DNA of 64,000 bases, from assembly GCA_009869945.1 (NCBI GenBank), contig WIXG01000231.1, positions 1 to 64,000 of the forward strand, read 5' to 3'. The notes beneath the pieces were generated by a model. That model had not been told where the DNA came from and ran no database searches. It saw nothing but the letters and a program-made list of their open reading frames with translations. This document shows positions 47,102 to 60,600 of this stretch, piece by piece. The position numbers and the translations under genes were made by a program. How positions within the stretch are numbered: position 1 is the stretch's first letter; every line of letters starts with the position of its first letter. This DNA is from Mesaphorura yosii (Eukaryota; Arthropoda; Collembola; Poduromorpha; Tullbergiidae).

Positions 47102-49023
47102 GTAAGCACCGCATGCCTACGTTTTACTTGTATACATTCCGCATAATCTACAATCCACGTGGAGGGTAGATTTGGTGCAACGCATCAATCACTGTTAAAG
47201 TTGAACAGAACAGTTTCATTTTATTGGCAAACGGCTTGATAAACCTGCTATCAAATACTGTTAATGTTAATACGTGTTTATTAAGATGAATAACATGAAC
47301 GAATATTGCGTCCGGGGTCCGGTAAGACAAGAAAAATAGCCCACGCTTGTGTCCAATGAAAGGGAAATGATGAATAACGCTGTTTGACAAATTAATTCCT
47401 CAATCTTTTATACATTCGTCTGATTTGTTCTATCGACGGCTCGACTTCTGGTATCCAATATAAATGGACGCAGATCTGCCGTTGGAGTTCTGTCACAGAC
47501 GGCAATTGAATAGAATTGAGTCTTGATTCCTTTTGTCCTGATTTATGATTTCTGAATACTTGCCGGCTGCTCTTCAAGGACGCTGGTTGCACCGTAATTG
47601 GATTTGGGTTGAAGTCTTCCTGATGTTTCCATTTCCTCTGTTTATTTATAAAATTGAAATTTTTCATATGCTTTAACGCATCGCTCAGCTATTTGCAGTT
47701 CTTGAGTCTAGTACGTATCACTTAAGAGTATGGCGTACAGCAGCAACTCACGTATAATTTGCATCGTGTAAATATTTGCGTAAGAAATTTCATGCGTGTT
47801 TATTTTTAGAAGCAGAGAGATGCAAACATGTTTCATACAAGTAGTGCAAAGAATCATGGGATGTGACAGCTTTTTGTAGAGTTTTAGATGCTGAGATTAA
47901 GATTTTATTGCATGAGATAATTTCATTAGGATAATGAGCACGGCGACAGTATGATTTTATTAGCATGACTAAAGAATTAGGTCAGGCGTCAATTATTGCG
48001 TCCTCCTTAAGTTTCGGGCAGGGGAATTGTCGTAATTCATTATTCAGTTGACGCACATCTGCGAAGATTTCCACTGTTATCATGCAATGGTAAATGACGT
48101 GGGAAACCAAGGGAAATGGAGCGTTGCAGAACAATTTTATTCACACATCGCATTATCCAGTTTTATTATTTTATGCCTAGTCTTTTGTCTACACGTGCGA
48201 TGTGCCTAGTCTGGAATGGTCTTTCATGGTTACGGTTACGACACAATTTAAGGCATCAAATCTGGTCGTCACGAATCGCGAAAGCAAATAAGTTAATGGC
48301 GACAGTGTGGTATATCCAGCTGAGCACCACAAAACTTGAGTAGAAAAGCAACAGGCATTTCTCCTGAGATTTGCTGCTACAAATGTCGCCACTAAAATTG
48401 CACATTACCAAATTTATTCGATTCACATAAGGATAACGTGAGAATTACGAGCAATTTCGTCGTACCTGGTGCCAAATTGCGTCGGAAACTGTTGAAAACT
48501 GGTGGAAGACCAAACGCATGACAATAGTGATACAATGTGGAGCCCGGAGTTTGAAATTACGCGAAGTATTTTTTATTTTTTGGGTGCACAAGTTTTTCGT
48601 AACATGCACGTTCGTTGTATGAGCTCTCACCCATCCTGAGTGCAAGCTGCGGTTTAAAGTTGTAAACAGAAGTTGATTTTATGAGGAAACCGAGTTAACC
48701 ACACGTCTTCTGCATAATGTTTTTTGCCTTATTATTGAAAGGTTGAGTGCCTTTTTTACGATCAACCTTCAAACGCTGCGCTGTTGGAATCAATCTTTCA
48801 TTTCTGGTGGCTGGCTCTTACGCATTCCAAAAGAACTTGGGAACTTTACCCTAGTAGGTACCACTCGGTCCAAAGTAAACTGAAAATTCGCAGTGATGAG
48901 TTTATCATTGCTGTTGGCTCCGTGCAGAGTACAGACAGCGAGAGAAAAGCCGGTGGGAAGAAATGAGAAGCATTAATCACTCCATAATTTATAATTTACG
49001 AGCATAAACACATCATTTGGAAA
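47102..49023. other. non-coding, presumed intronic
   Basis: No supported exon, repeat or RNA gene. Confidence 0.35.
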
Positions 49024-49182
49024 ATGGCCGGAAGATTTCTTGCTGTTTTGCTCTGCACTTTTGCAAATGGACAAGACAGAAACAAAAATACTTTGGCGGG
49101 CACAAACAACAACCCACGAATTCCTTTTCCCATAAAATTGTCTTCTTACGGGACAGTTCAGACAGCATGCATTTTACGGTAG
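49024..49182 (+). CDS. possible small secreted peptide (weak)
   Basis: A 52-codon frame with ATG context AAAATGGCC. The first 16 residues look like a signal peptide (MAGRFLAVLLCTFANG), followed by a polar Asn-rich segment and one Cys near the end. No homology recognised, and a frame this short can arise by chance. It lies inside the presumed long intron. Confidence 0.2.
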   Translation: MAGRFLAVLLCTFANGQDRNKNTLAGTNNNPRIPFPIKLSSYGTVQTACILR

Positions 49183-52100
49183 TCGTAATTAGGCCGGTGC
49201 GATAATTTATGGTTTTGTTTTCAAGCCGCGAGACCAAGTGCCGAGGTATCTGAAGTACAAACTGTCCTTGCGTGTGCAAAGTACAGGCAAAAAGACAAAG
49301 TGACAAGCAATACGGAAGGGAGCATTAATCTAAAGCTCATTAGTATGCAATATTTAATGCGAAGGGGCATTTAAAGTCAGCATGCATAAATAATCTTCGA
49401 GTTCTTCGTATGTGCTTTAGTTTTCCCGCGTGAAAGTGAAAAGTAAATAAAGATTAAAGGCAGCTCTGCTAGTTGATAATTCTTTATGTGAGAGACTACA
49501 AAGGCTGTCAGTGGGCATAAAGCATGTTGATGCACAACCCTTGTTAAGAACCTTCTAAATAATGCACGACATGGCCACAACTTCAATTCAAGTACAGCCC
49601 GAGCTGTTGCATATTTCAGAGACATCATGTAAGAGAAAGCAGTACAAGCGCCAGACTTTCTCTTTGTACAATGAAAGTGTTGAGTGCTTTGTTTCGGTTG
49701 TTCAACGAGTTGCCAGTAGATGTGAGTGGCTCCCATTCCCTGCTTTCGTACACCTTGTATGTAGAAAGTAGAACCAAGTAATACAAACAAACACGTAACA
49801 CCGTACAATATTATTTGCTGTTAGCTTCAAGCTTGTGAGGAATTAACTCAAACACTTGTTAATTATTGAATATACGAAATACTAAACCACACTTTAATTT
49901 TTAAAATGCATCAATTTCCTCCGTGCATTTTCGCAATGAGGATTTTCTAAATAATGTCTTCGCCATGTGCGTTGCGCTGGAGCATCTCCATGTTCCTTTT
50001 GTTATGTTAAGTAGTACGTGACACGACCCTTTGTTGTCCACCCTACTCATTATCAATCTTGAGCCCGAGCCACTTCACGACTTCCTTTCCGATTGTCAAG
50101 AATGCGTGGGTAAATACAAAAGTCGAGTGCCGCAGACTGGCTGCGATGATGGAACGGAAGTCGGTAGACAGGCATGACCAAACTTCATTTGTTTTCTTTA
50201 GATGATGAATGATCTTCCAATGAGATATGAGTGAATGAACCTGTACTGCACAGTGCACAGTACTTTAGTCATGTAGTGGTAAAACTCTATTACCAGATCC
50301 CGTTTTGTGGGACTCACACAATCTCTTGCCTGATGTTACGTGAATGTTTGATGATGTGACGCCATTTTATTAAGTGGCCATGCTCACGTTCGACAGTCTG
50401 CACTGTTTGTGTGAAATGAACGGAGTGACTGCTTTTTGAAGGAAAGCATATACGTGATCGTGCGGAGAAAGAAGTGAAGCAGAATTACGATATGATGACT
50501 TTACTCTTGAAGGAGAAAGTTCCACATTAGCAGCACGATAATCATGCGATTTTAGTCCCAAGAGGTCAATCCATGCGGTCGTCATCAGGATGTTCATGGC
50601 ACGAGAGCAGCCAACAGCTGCTGCCGCTGCCGTTGACTGTTGAAGTAGCCGAGCGTGCCTCGCTCGGACTGTCCAAAATGAGCGCGTGAAGAAGGTTAAC
50701 TTAACTTTTTTTTTGTCTTGACTTGGCTTACTTTCACCGAACTGTCGGAACCTCTGCCAGTCCCTCATTCATAATGTATGCGTGCTTGTCAGAAAGTGAC
50801 GCCTGAATTATGAGACCACGCACAAAGTTGACGTCTTTACTTTCGGCTTCGAGTTTTTCTCATTTTTCTTAATCTCATTCCACCTCCTTAAAATTCCGGA
50901 GTGAAAGCAGTGAAGCGGACTGCTTTTCATTCAAGAACATCTATTTGCTTTCAAGATTTCGGCAACTCGGAATCTATTAAAGTAAAATTGATTTTTGTGT
51001 ACTGTGCGCGATCGGGTTTAGTTTGCAGACTGCAGGCACGCACGGGAAAGTGGAGTGGATGAGGAAGTTTGTTGATCTTAACTAATTGCTTCTGCCTCTC
51101 TCTGTAATCTGAAATTTTACGATTTCGTTTCTTTGATCATCTCACTCGAAGAGGAGCAAATAGACTGCTCTAATTTTGTTATGTAAATTCACTGATTGCA
51201 TTTACTCGTAAAATTTGTGAATCGAGGACTGGTTAGAATCAACAATCAGCATTTGGTGACTTGACTTGAGTCAGCACATCGTTTCAATCTTTCAGGGAAG
51301 AATCAGCTTTGCTTTAGCATTGACAGCGTAACATTTGGACGAATTGGAAGCAAATTGAGCGCCGTGATTTCGGATGACTAATTCATTTACTTTCTTAATT
51401 TACGCCGAATTAATGTGTTCATTAATGTGTGCTGAATCAGAATTACTAGTGGCCTCTGTCACCGAGTACTCGGCGACAATAATAATAGCATCATGTGCCA
51501 GGCACGCTATTAACAGAATTGAGTAAAAGCGAAGGAAAATATCTAGACTTTATAAAGTATACTTACCAGAATGGGGGAGAGTGGGAAGAAACTCTGCCAC
51601 TGTTAAATCCGTGTAATCACAGTTTTCGAGATTATCGCACACAAACAACCTGGTGCCAATTAAGATGTCGAATACCCGAAAATGCTGCCCGGATTTTTTT
51701 TTGTCCGAACCGCGAGTAAACTTAGCTAAAACATTCTGACAGAGATTGGGATCACGACTGTTAAGTCTGTTTCTGCTTATCCCTCACCGTTTTCGAGATT
51801 TTTCTGCACAACCAAACTGTCGCCAATTAAGAAGCAGATTGGGACGGGAAATGGGGAGACTTTGTAGTCAATTTTGGGTTAGTCTGCTGGGAAACAGGTA
51901 CGAATGGAGGTTCTATTTATGAATGAACAGGAAGCTTGTGTAATGTGTAAGAAACTATTCCTACCAAATAAATAGTCGGAGAAGGAAACTTGAAGTTGTA
52001 GTGTAGCGCATACTCGTATTCTATAAATGTGAAAAGCGGAAAGAAGGCAATAAAAATGTGTCTCTTGACACTACTTTCGCTGAATATTTTACCTCGGCGC

Positions 52101-53924
52101 TGCATTTTGAGGTACTGAACCCAGGGTCGAGTTATAACCTTGAGCATAATGGCAAAAAATGGACCTGTTTCTTATTTCTGGGACAATTTCCTTTCCCGAG
52201 TCTCGTGAAAGTGACTGAAAGACTCAGCTTTATATTTCGTTTACTCCTGCGTTGTCCGTGCAGTATGCGGCGGCACCTTTTCATCATTCTAACGCGTGGA
52301 TTTCGCTTTTCGCACTTCATCCGGAGCAATGTGTTGTGGTGACTTTGCCCCAGCGGAAGGAGAGAAAGGCACAAAAACCAAAATCGCGGGCACAAACCCT
52401 CTTGACTCGTAACACATAGCCTGCTTTAAATATGGCTTAAGCTAAGACCGTTGTAACGTTCATTTTTCTTACCAAAAGTCGTGTCGTGCCGGGCCCAGAC
52501 CCGGGACCCACAAGTCCTTTGACTTCAGCCCAGCACGCTTGACATGTCGTAAATATCCAAAATAGCACATGGTTATAGTATTAAGTAATCGTTAAGATCC
52601 TTGGTCTGGTACCCACGGGCCCAAGCACATCGCGCGCAAGCATACAAACAGTCCGAGTTCTGCAAACAGTTGCAGATTTTTATCTGGCAGGCTTTTGATA
52701 CGTAGTGTTTACGCATTGTAGTCTTCTATACTTTCCAATGCACAGCTCGAAGAAGCAAAGCTCAGCAAAAAAATTTATTATAATAATTGCGTGACTAAGT
52801 TGCGTCTATAGTCGAGTTTCCAACTTCCAGGCATGCAGCGTAGGCCCGATAAAATCTTTGCCCCTGTTCTGATTTTATGCAAATGCGGAGTTGTTCCGTG
52901 TAATTTTGACGTGAACAGCAAGGCCGTTGGGTCGGCCTGGGATTGAGAAAACCGCAGAGCTCTCGCCCTGCCGAAATTTCAAACCACCGCATTGCATATT
53001 ACGTCGAAGGTGGAACAGAACTCACTCAGCAGCTCATTCACGATTCATTGAAGTGCTAGCTTGGAAGTGGAAATGAATTTTGTGTAGTGTAGCAGCGTTA
53101 CGAGAAATGCGCTGTTCGCTTTGAACCGCAAAGCCCATGTCCTAGTGGTGGTTGCTGGTACATTCACTGCTACATTGGAAGGTAGAATGAGTCCCACCAT
53201 GGGAAAGGAAAGCACAAAGCAGAAAAGCTTAGTTTGAGAGAAAGCGAAGAATTCAAAGCTTCTTTCCCATACTTTCTCTCGAGCTGAAATCGTGCAATCT
53301 CGCGTTGCCCTTTCGAAGCCAAGCCAAGCCAGCCAAGTTGCTTCACTCCACTTTTCTCGCCCAAACTTAGCGAGCACGAGTCTCAACTCATCCTTTGACT
53401 GGGGAACATGACATTTTGTTCGTCATGACTCAAGTATTTTTCTTTGTTCTCCGTTGTTATTGTTCATAAAAATTGGGCACGGACACGAACAAGAGTTTGT
53501 ACTTTTAGTCGCATATTTTGGCAACATTTTCCTTTCTTCAGTTTTGTTGCCATCGTAGAGTTTGGCGTCCTGCTGAGCGCAGCACAGCGCAGTCTGAAGT
53601 CCCCGTTTTGTTAAGGGTTGTGGGGAAGTCTGGCCACTCAGCGACACGACAATAAACGACTTTGCGGGGAGGACAGACAGTTGGTGCTAATTCTTGGGGC
53701 CGAGAGTCCTGTAGTCTGTGGTATTTGTGTTTGGAGTCCGATTGCGCATAATTGTGCCAATACATCATTGATTCGAATCCTTCTTCTGTGGTCCCAGTAT
53801 TTAGTGGTTGGGTGTCACCTCTAAGAAGCAGAAGCTGAAGTTTTAAGTTGCTCAGATCTGAATTGTGAGAGTTTAGTGCAGATTACTGTGCTATTAGTAC
53901 AAGTGCGATTACGCGTTCAAGAAC
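49183..53924. other. non-coding, presumed intronic
   Basis: About 4.7 kb without a supported exon. Its right end is presumably the 5' UTR and promoter of the exon at 53925. Confidence 0.35.
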
Positions 53925-53987
53925 ATGAATACGGTTCAAAGCAGTGGTGGGGGTGGAGGCGGATACGGCAAGAAATGCAAGGACGAC
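53925..53987 (+). CDS. alternative first coding exon 5 of an unidentified large gene
   Basis: ATG opens 21 codons: MNTVQSS, a run of six Gly, then YGKKCKDD, followed by the strong donor GTAAGT in phase 0. It is the first-exon candidate nearest to the common exon, 604 bases away, and splices to it in frame. The underlying DNA is a G-rich tract. Family not recognised. Confidence 0.6.
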
Positions 53988-54591
53988 GTAAGTCTTGATT
54001 AACCAGACTTGCCATGAGTCTTGATATTATAAGGCCTTACAACTGTTACAACAGGCAATACTAGAAATACTATGCAGTTTTGTCCACATTTTCGCGGTGA
54101 TGTCTTTAGAGAATTGTATGACAAATTACTGCTGTCTACATTAATTTTAAATCCACTACATTTCTATTCTATTCCCCATTCAGCTCCTTCATTACGTTTG
54201 CAGTCGTAGTCAAAGACTCAAGACGGATTTGTTCAGACTCACGCCATGTATCATTCTAGTCTGCCTTCCTTCTGCAACGAGCATGATTTAGATGCAAGAT
54301 TAGATTACGTGGACTGCCTGCACGTACACGAATATAGAGAAACACTAGCATTAATTTTAACTTCACTTGTACCAATGTAAGAGTGAACCGATGAAACAGA
54401 AGCAGACGCTCTCTTTTCTTAAAACTGTTAAAACATACGATTATTGCTTTCATTAGATTTCCACCGCGTTCTCATCAGTTCTCATGACCACTCGAAGGAA
54501 GCGATGAAGGTGAAGGCGTTGCCTGACTCACGAAGTGAAAAGAAAGCAACTTTGTGTTTGTCAAATTTAATCCGGCAGTGTCCATTTACAG
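53988..54591 (+). other. inferred intron
   Basis: Begins GTAAGT and ends TCCATTTACAG. Connects the exon at 53925 to the exon at 54592 with frame kept. Confidence 0.5.
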
Positions 54592-54645
54592 TTGGACGAG
54601 GTACAGCTGCTCTTCCCGTACAAGTGCAAGCCCATAAGTACTCTC
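54592..54645 (+). CDS. first common internal exon of the unidentified large gene
   Basis: A 54 nt exon between acceptor TTTACAG and donor GTAAGT, phase 0 on both sides. It encodes 18 residues, LDEVQLLFPYKCKPISTL. It fits every upstream ATG exon in phase. I do not recognise the family from this fragment. The next exon is not found before the window ends, so the gene body must lie to the right. Confidence 0.55.
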
Positions 54646-57600
54646 GTAAGTAGGCGAAATGTAATTCCTGAAGAGAAAAGTATTTCTTTGATGATGATGA
54701 TGCTGGTAAGAAGAGACCAGCAGACACAAGAGCCTACTCAGGACTCAGGACTCAGGATACAAAAACATCAAAGTCTTATTGCTGTACCGTACGAAATTAT
54801 TGCACGCCTGAGAAAAACAACTTGAAGCTGCGCCAAAGCAAAATGCGCGGCACTTCTGCTGATGCCGTTACCATTTGTGTTAGAATTTGTTGGCCTTCTG
54901 TTCGGGACTGCTGGAGAGCAGCAGGATTATGGGCACCGTGGATAATAAATTAGTCAATGACACTGGTAATTAAATTTGCTTGAAATTCATTGCATTCCCT
55001 TTAAAGTGTAGCATGCCAACCACAAAGAATGTGGTCCTTTGTTAGAATTCATTGCTGATTGCACTCGTAGTTTGGTGAAGGCTCGAGCACTGATCTAGGC
55101 AATATTTCAATGTCTGAAATAACATGCATGGGTAATGATTTAAAAGCAGAATTATTAATTGAGAGGGAAGTTAAACAGAGGGTATTGGGAAACAGATAAC
55201 AGTCTGCATTCTGCGGAAAGAGAGCCAGAGCCTACGGCAGCAAAGTCCCTTTGCGAATGCGAATGCTAGTTAGGCCGGTAAGATTCGCTACTAAGTGAAA
55301 GTGGCAACTCTCTAAGGGTGAGAAAAGCAAACCAAGTTTGAAGAGTAAGACAAGTACAGGAAAGGAAAAGCTAAAAAAGAAATTCCAAACTCAATTCCTG
55401 TCATTTATCATAACTTTTCTGTTGGTATTTTCTCCTTTCGCCTTGCACAAGTGCCTGTTCGAATGAGTTGTTGTTTTGTTAACATTTTTCTTAGTTTCGA
55501 GTGGAATTCCTGCAACGCAACAAGGTTTCACTATCTGCTCGGCGCGGCTAGGCACTTAACATCTTGCGTGGCGTATTGCGGCTGCCAACATTCCTGCCAA
55601 AGTCACTCAGATGCTTTTCTCTTGGTTCCGTTTTCCTTTATATATTATTCAAGGCACAACAATGATAATAAGATATATCTAATAAATATAAACGTACACA
55701 AAGTTTGCAGTTGGATGAAAATACAAAATATGAGGGCAGAGAATAAATTGACGACGATTCCCAAGTTGGCCTCAGCAGGAACTTCCATTTTTCTCTTTTG
55801 GCTTACCACTGAAACTGCCAAGCAGAGGCACTGCCGGTACTGCTGTGCAGTTAAGAAATATGAAGATCTCCTTCAATTTTTCGTTCTGAATAGATTCAGA
55901 CGTCGCTGTAGGCTGTGCTGTGGTGGCACAGTGGCATGGTTGGTTACCCAATGAATGCAGTGATGTGATGTGATGCGGCGGTAGTCTGTGCATTCATTTG
56001 GAAAGACATACAGCAAGATGCCTCCGACTTGAAAAGTGACTTCTTCAGCAAGAGTACCAACGCTCGGATCAGTCACATTAAAGTTCGCGTCATTTTCCAA
56101 GAGTTATGTTGATATTTTTATTAAATGTCAATGCACGTTCGGGTGCGTTCTCTTTCTCGGCGAGCAGCGAGTGGCGAAAGTTAAACGAAAATGGTGTCGC
56201 TTAGAAGAGAGAAGACGGGAACTTAATTAAATTAAGGAAGAAAATCTGCATTTGAATTGTGGCTTGAATTCTGGGCCCGGGCTCGCGAATAAATGTCGTA
56301 CTGCTGCTGGCCTTTTCTAGTTTATGACGACTTTCGGGTCGAGTCAGGACTCGTATAATCCTCAAGTTTACGAATGAATTCATTAACGCTAAAAGCAACT
56401 ACTTATTCTGAACTAAAATTATAAAAATGCTGAATTTTACATTGGAAGCTCATTTAAGAGGATTCTTGGAAATAATTCGAGTTCATTTCGTATACATGAG
56501 TAAATATCGGTAATGTAATTAGGAATTCGTCTGAAGACCCATGCCGTAAGAGCTCTGAGGCTAAATGCAGCTCATTTTCCAAATAAAGTTTCTGAGGATA
56601 ACGGAAAAAACGGTCAGGAAAGTGTTATTCAGCGCACAATGATAGTTCTCATTATAATTTAGTCAAACACAGAAAATTTCATTCGAAGCTGGAGATGGAG
56701 ATTATATTAAATTCTATCGTTTGATGATGGAATTGTGGGACAAGACCGTTCCAGGAAATTGTCCGCCATTTTACGACTTTATTTTTCTTTGAGGTATTTT
56801 CCTATTCTCATTTAACATTCTTCGGGATAAACTCAAAGTTTGGCGTATGGCGTTATCTTCCCGTACGATGATGAAGGTATGATGGCTTTTATTCAACGCG
56901 AACGGCGAATTTCAGAGGATCTCCAGATCATGATGGTTCCTTTCAAGTGCGTGCTAGTCGTCAGGTACATTTGCATATCACTGCTAGGTACTTTTACTTT
57001 ATACAGCACTCGCAAGGCATGGTACGGTCGAGTAATGCGACTTGAATGTGTCTATCACTGTCTTGCTATGGATGCTGGTACCCGTTCCCGTTCTCAGTTT
57101 ACCTGTTCTACCAGTCTCAAGACATGAGAACTTTGAAAATGTGTTGAGAGTAAAACGTAAAACCTGCCCCTTTGAAGAAAAGACCGACTAAATTTCATAT
57201 TCAGCCTCAGAGATTATTTCTCACCATTCTTTCACTGTGTCTGTGTGGAAAGCAAACTCTTAAGCGAAGACTTGTTACGGAGAAAGTTAGTTCGTGAGGA
57301 TTATGGATACGAAATCGGTTTTTCCACATACATGTATGTGTATGCGATTCATGATATTCATTCTTGCTACTCTTTACCAGGAACTCTTTTCAGGAATTCG
57401 TAAAGTTTATACAAAAGAAGAAACTTTAAGAATCATCGCGCACTGCACTGTGTACAAATACCAACTTCATTCAATCTGAGACTGATATTGGACCATATTT
57501 TAATATCTGCGTCTGATATTTACATGCAAGATCTCAAGAATCCCAGTCTCACTCGTTCCACTTCATTGGCAGTGTTATTAATTTTTATACTTCACCTTTC

Positions 57601-60600
57601 TGTGCTGCGCCTGTGGATAGGGAAGAGTAGGAATGAGACGAATATGTACCACAGCATAATACAAACAATCCGCGCTGAGATTTGCAAACAGTTCCTCTAT
57701 TTGAATTTTGTTTCTTCCGCTCGATGGAAGGAAGTAAACGCTGGCGAAAAAAGCAATTTTCTAGCTCTATTTTCTAAATAAACAGGCAAAGAAATCAAAC
57801 TCCAGCACGTTACGTATTGTTGTTGGAAGTTGCATCATTTCGCTACTCAAAGTCAGTCGTCTGTGAGCCGTTGTTTGCACAGCTGTACTAGTCAGCGATG
57901 CTCACTGCAGTATTTTACACGTTTAACTCCCCACACGTCATCTCATCATTAATTTTCCTTTCAGGTAATAAAAATGAAGCGCAACACTTAGGCGTGGTCT
58001 CCGATGTCTATTTTTAGAAAGACTGCAGTATAGTTCAGTGAAGCGCATTGTTTCGGCGAATGACTGTGACGAAGACCAATTCCACCCGCGTCAGCTTGTT
58101 CGACCTCCTCGTGTTTTGGGATTTAGATTAAATTCACGAGAAGAAAGTTAATTAAATTCCAAGTAGAGGACCGTAATTGGGATAATGAGCCGTGACGAGT
58201 CGAGCCGCGAAGACGAATGATGAATTGAAGCTCTGTCCCGACGAGAATGCATAGAAAACATTTTAGTCCTGTGAAGAATGAACTCTGAAGAAGTGTTGAT
58301 TAATTACTTTCATTGTTCCGTGCCGTGCCGACTTTGTCTTGTTTTATTCGGAGAAAGTGATTAGTCCGAGCCTATTATTGTAACAAACTGCAGGCGTCGG
58401 AAATGAATGCGCTGCGCCACACGCCTTAATCACTACCCAGTAGGCAGAGTTAATTGTTTCGCTCTGATTTAGAATTCTGGAATAAGACCCTTTGTACTAC
58501 GCTGTCATAAAGTCACGTACTTCCTTCAATCATAATAAAAAGCAATGCTCTTCAATATTAATAGCATTAGTCCTAAGCAACCTTGATAAAAAGAATACTG
58601 TGTTTATGACATGAAAGCTACTTCAGTTTATGATGCGCTTTAATCATAAACTGCCTTTGTTAAGCACTACTATTCTCTCCTCTTCGATATTCTTCCATAA
58701 TGTCATCGTAGAGTCAAAGTTTTAATCTAAAATGTGTCGGTCCATCAAAATTTCCAATTACTCAGGCAGATTATTGTTTCTCATGGATGAGAGCATGGAC
58801 GGAGATGAAAATGGAGGTTTAGGCGAAGCATGTGGATTAGATTCTACGGATTGGGAATTATAAACTGTTGACTTTTCTACTTTTCGCTCTCAAAATCCAC
58901 CCTGAAGCTATGTTACGAGTTTTTCCATGTGTTAAAATGGAAATTGGGTTTCTTGAGCCGGAAATGTAGAGTTGCTGTTTCAAAATCGGGCAAATGTAAA
59001 TTCCTTCATGCCGACTGAGTCAAACCAAAGAATTGTTCATTTGTTAACAGCACTTGGTGATCGTCTGCTTCAGGATCTCGAGTTTAATTGAAGTTTGTGC
59101 ATTTGAACATCATGTGTTCGTTCAATTTACAGAACAAGCAGAAACAGAAACAGTTGCTTGCACGACGGAAAGTACGCGTGTGGACACTTGTTCCGCCATG
59201 AATATAGTGAAGCATGCATGCTTGACAAAGGAAAGATGCTGTCGATCCAAAAGAGATTTCAGGACCGAATGGCGACGGCGACGTGGCAGAGAAAGTTTCT
59301 TCTCTCCTTCTCCTCTTTCTATCGCTATTGATCCTCAATTTCATCGCGTTTCTCTCTTGTGTTTGAACTTAAGCTCCAATCGTGAGCATGAGCGTGTGTT
59401 TCCTCCGCCTGAGAAGATGAAGGCTTGTTAATATGTCAGGTGGACGCGTGGACTAGACTGGACATTTGATGGAATAAAGCACGTAATACCAAACGCAAAC
59501 ATCTTAAGCATCAATTGAGGATTTACATGCGCACATGGACTGTCGACTGTGGACATACTGAAAGCTGGAGGTCCTTTAAAGAATTTAAGGCGCGTTCAGA
59601 AAGAAGCGAAAGATTTTGCTAGTTGTCCATTTGGAACTTGTGAATCCCTGCACTGATTAAGTTTAAGTCGCTCATCTTCGTTGTATTTGTTCTTGTATGG
59701 AGCACGAAGATCTCTTCTTTTCGTTTCCTCTTTTTATCGCAGCGCACCCGCAGATAGATTCCTGGGAGGTAGGCAGGCTGACGGAACTTTGCGTCTTATC
59801 TTGAAACAAAAGTTTTCATCTCCTGCATGAGTGCTGCGTGGATTAGAGCGAGAATTAAAATATCACACCGCTCAAAAGTTTGCAAAGAAATGCACTTCTG
59901 CACTACGAACATATCAGTTCTTGAGCCTCCGTTTCGTGAAACTCCAGACCGTAGGAATTTTGTTGACATAACTTGTTGAATATTTCATTTGATAAATACG
60001 TCGTCCGTCTTTATTATCACACGCTTAAAATGAGTGTTTAATCACCCTAAATGCGCCAACGTCGTAAACGGTAAACTTCACAAACTTTGGTGTTGAAAAA
60101 TATGTTCCACGTGATCACGTAAAAACGCTGTTTCATGTCTGCATCGAAAGTAGCAACAGCCGTCTTTCATATCAAACGTGCGTTGTGCATACAAAGTGCT
60201 AAATCAGCACGCAGAAGATCAAAGAGAAAGCGTTGAGTCATAAAAGGGGCAGGCAAAGAAAGCATTATTCTGTTTTATGAGTCTCTTCGTGAAATGAGGA
60301 TTCACTGTAGCTGCATTGCAGTGTTTTCGTTTTCTTGTTTCTTCATTACAGCCTTGCCTTCCCTGCATGGTGCATTGGCTGCATTGGCAGTGACGCATCC
60401 AAGACAAATTCTGTAGACGGACAGGCAATCCTTTGATGAGAGACAAGACAAGGCAGCGACGTACGACGTCGTCGTGCTGCGTGCTGTTACTGGTCTCCAT
60501 TCCAAGACAAACGTGTATCAATAACGCATTGAATACAAATTAAAGAGCTGTCAAACTTTTAACTACGTTGCGAGACACTCAAGAGATTGCCAGCACAGTG

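Noticed and set aside
55451-55954. 167-codon plus-strand frame
   Set aside because: Irregular Cys/aromatic composition and no domain; probably chance.
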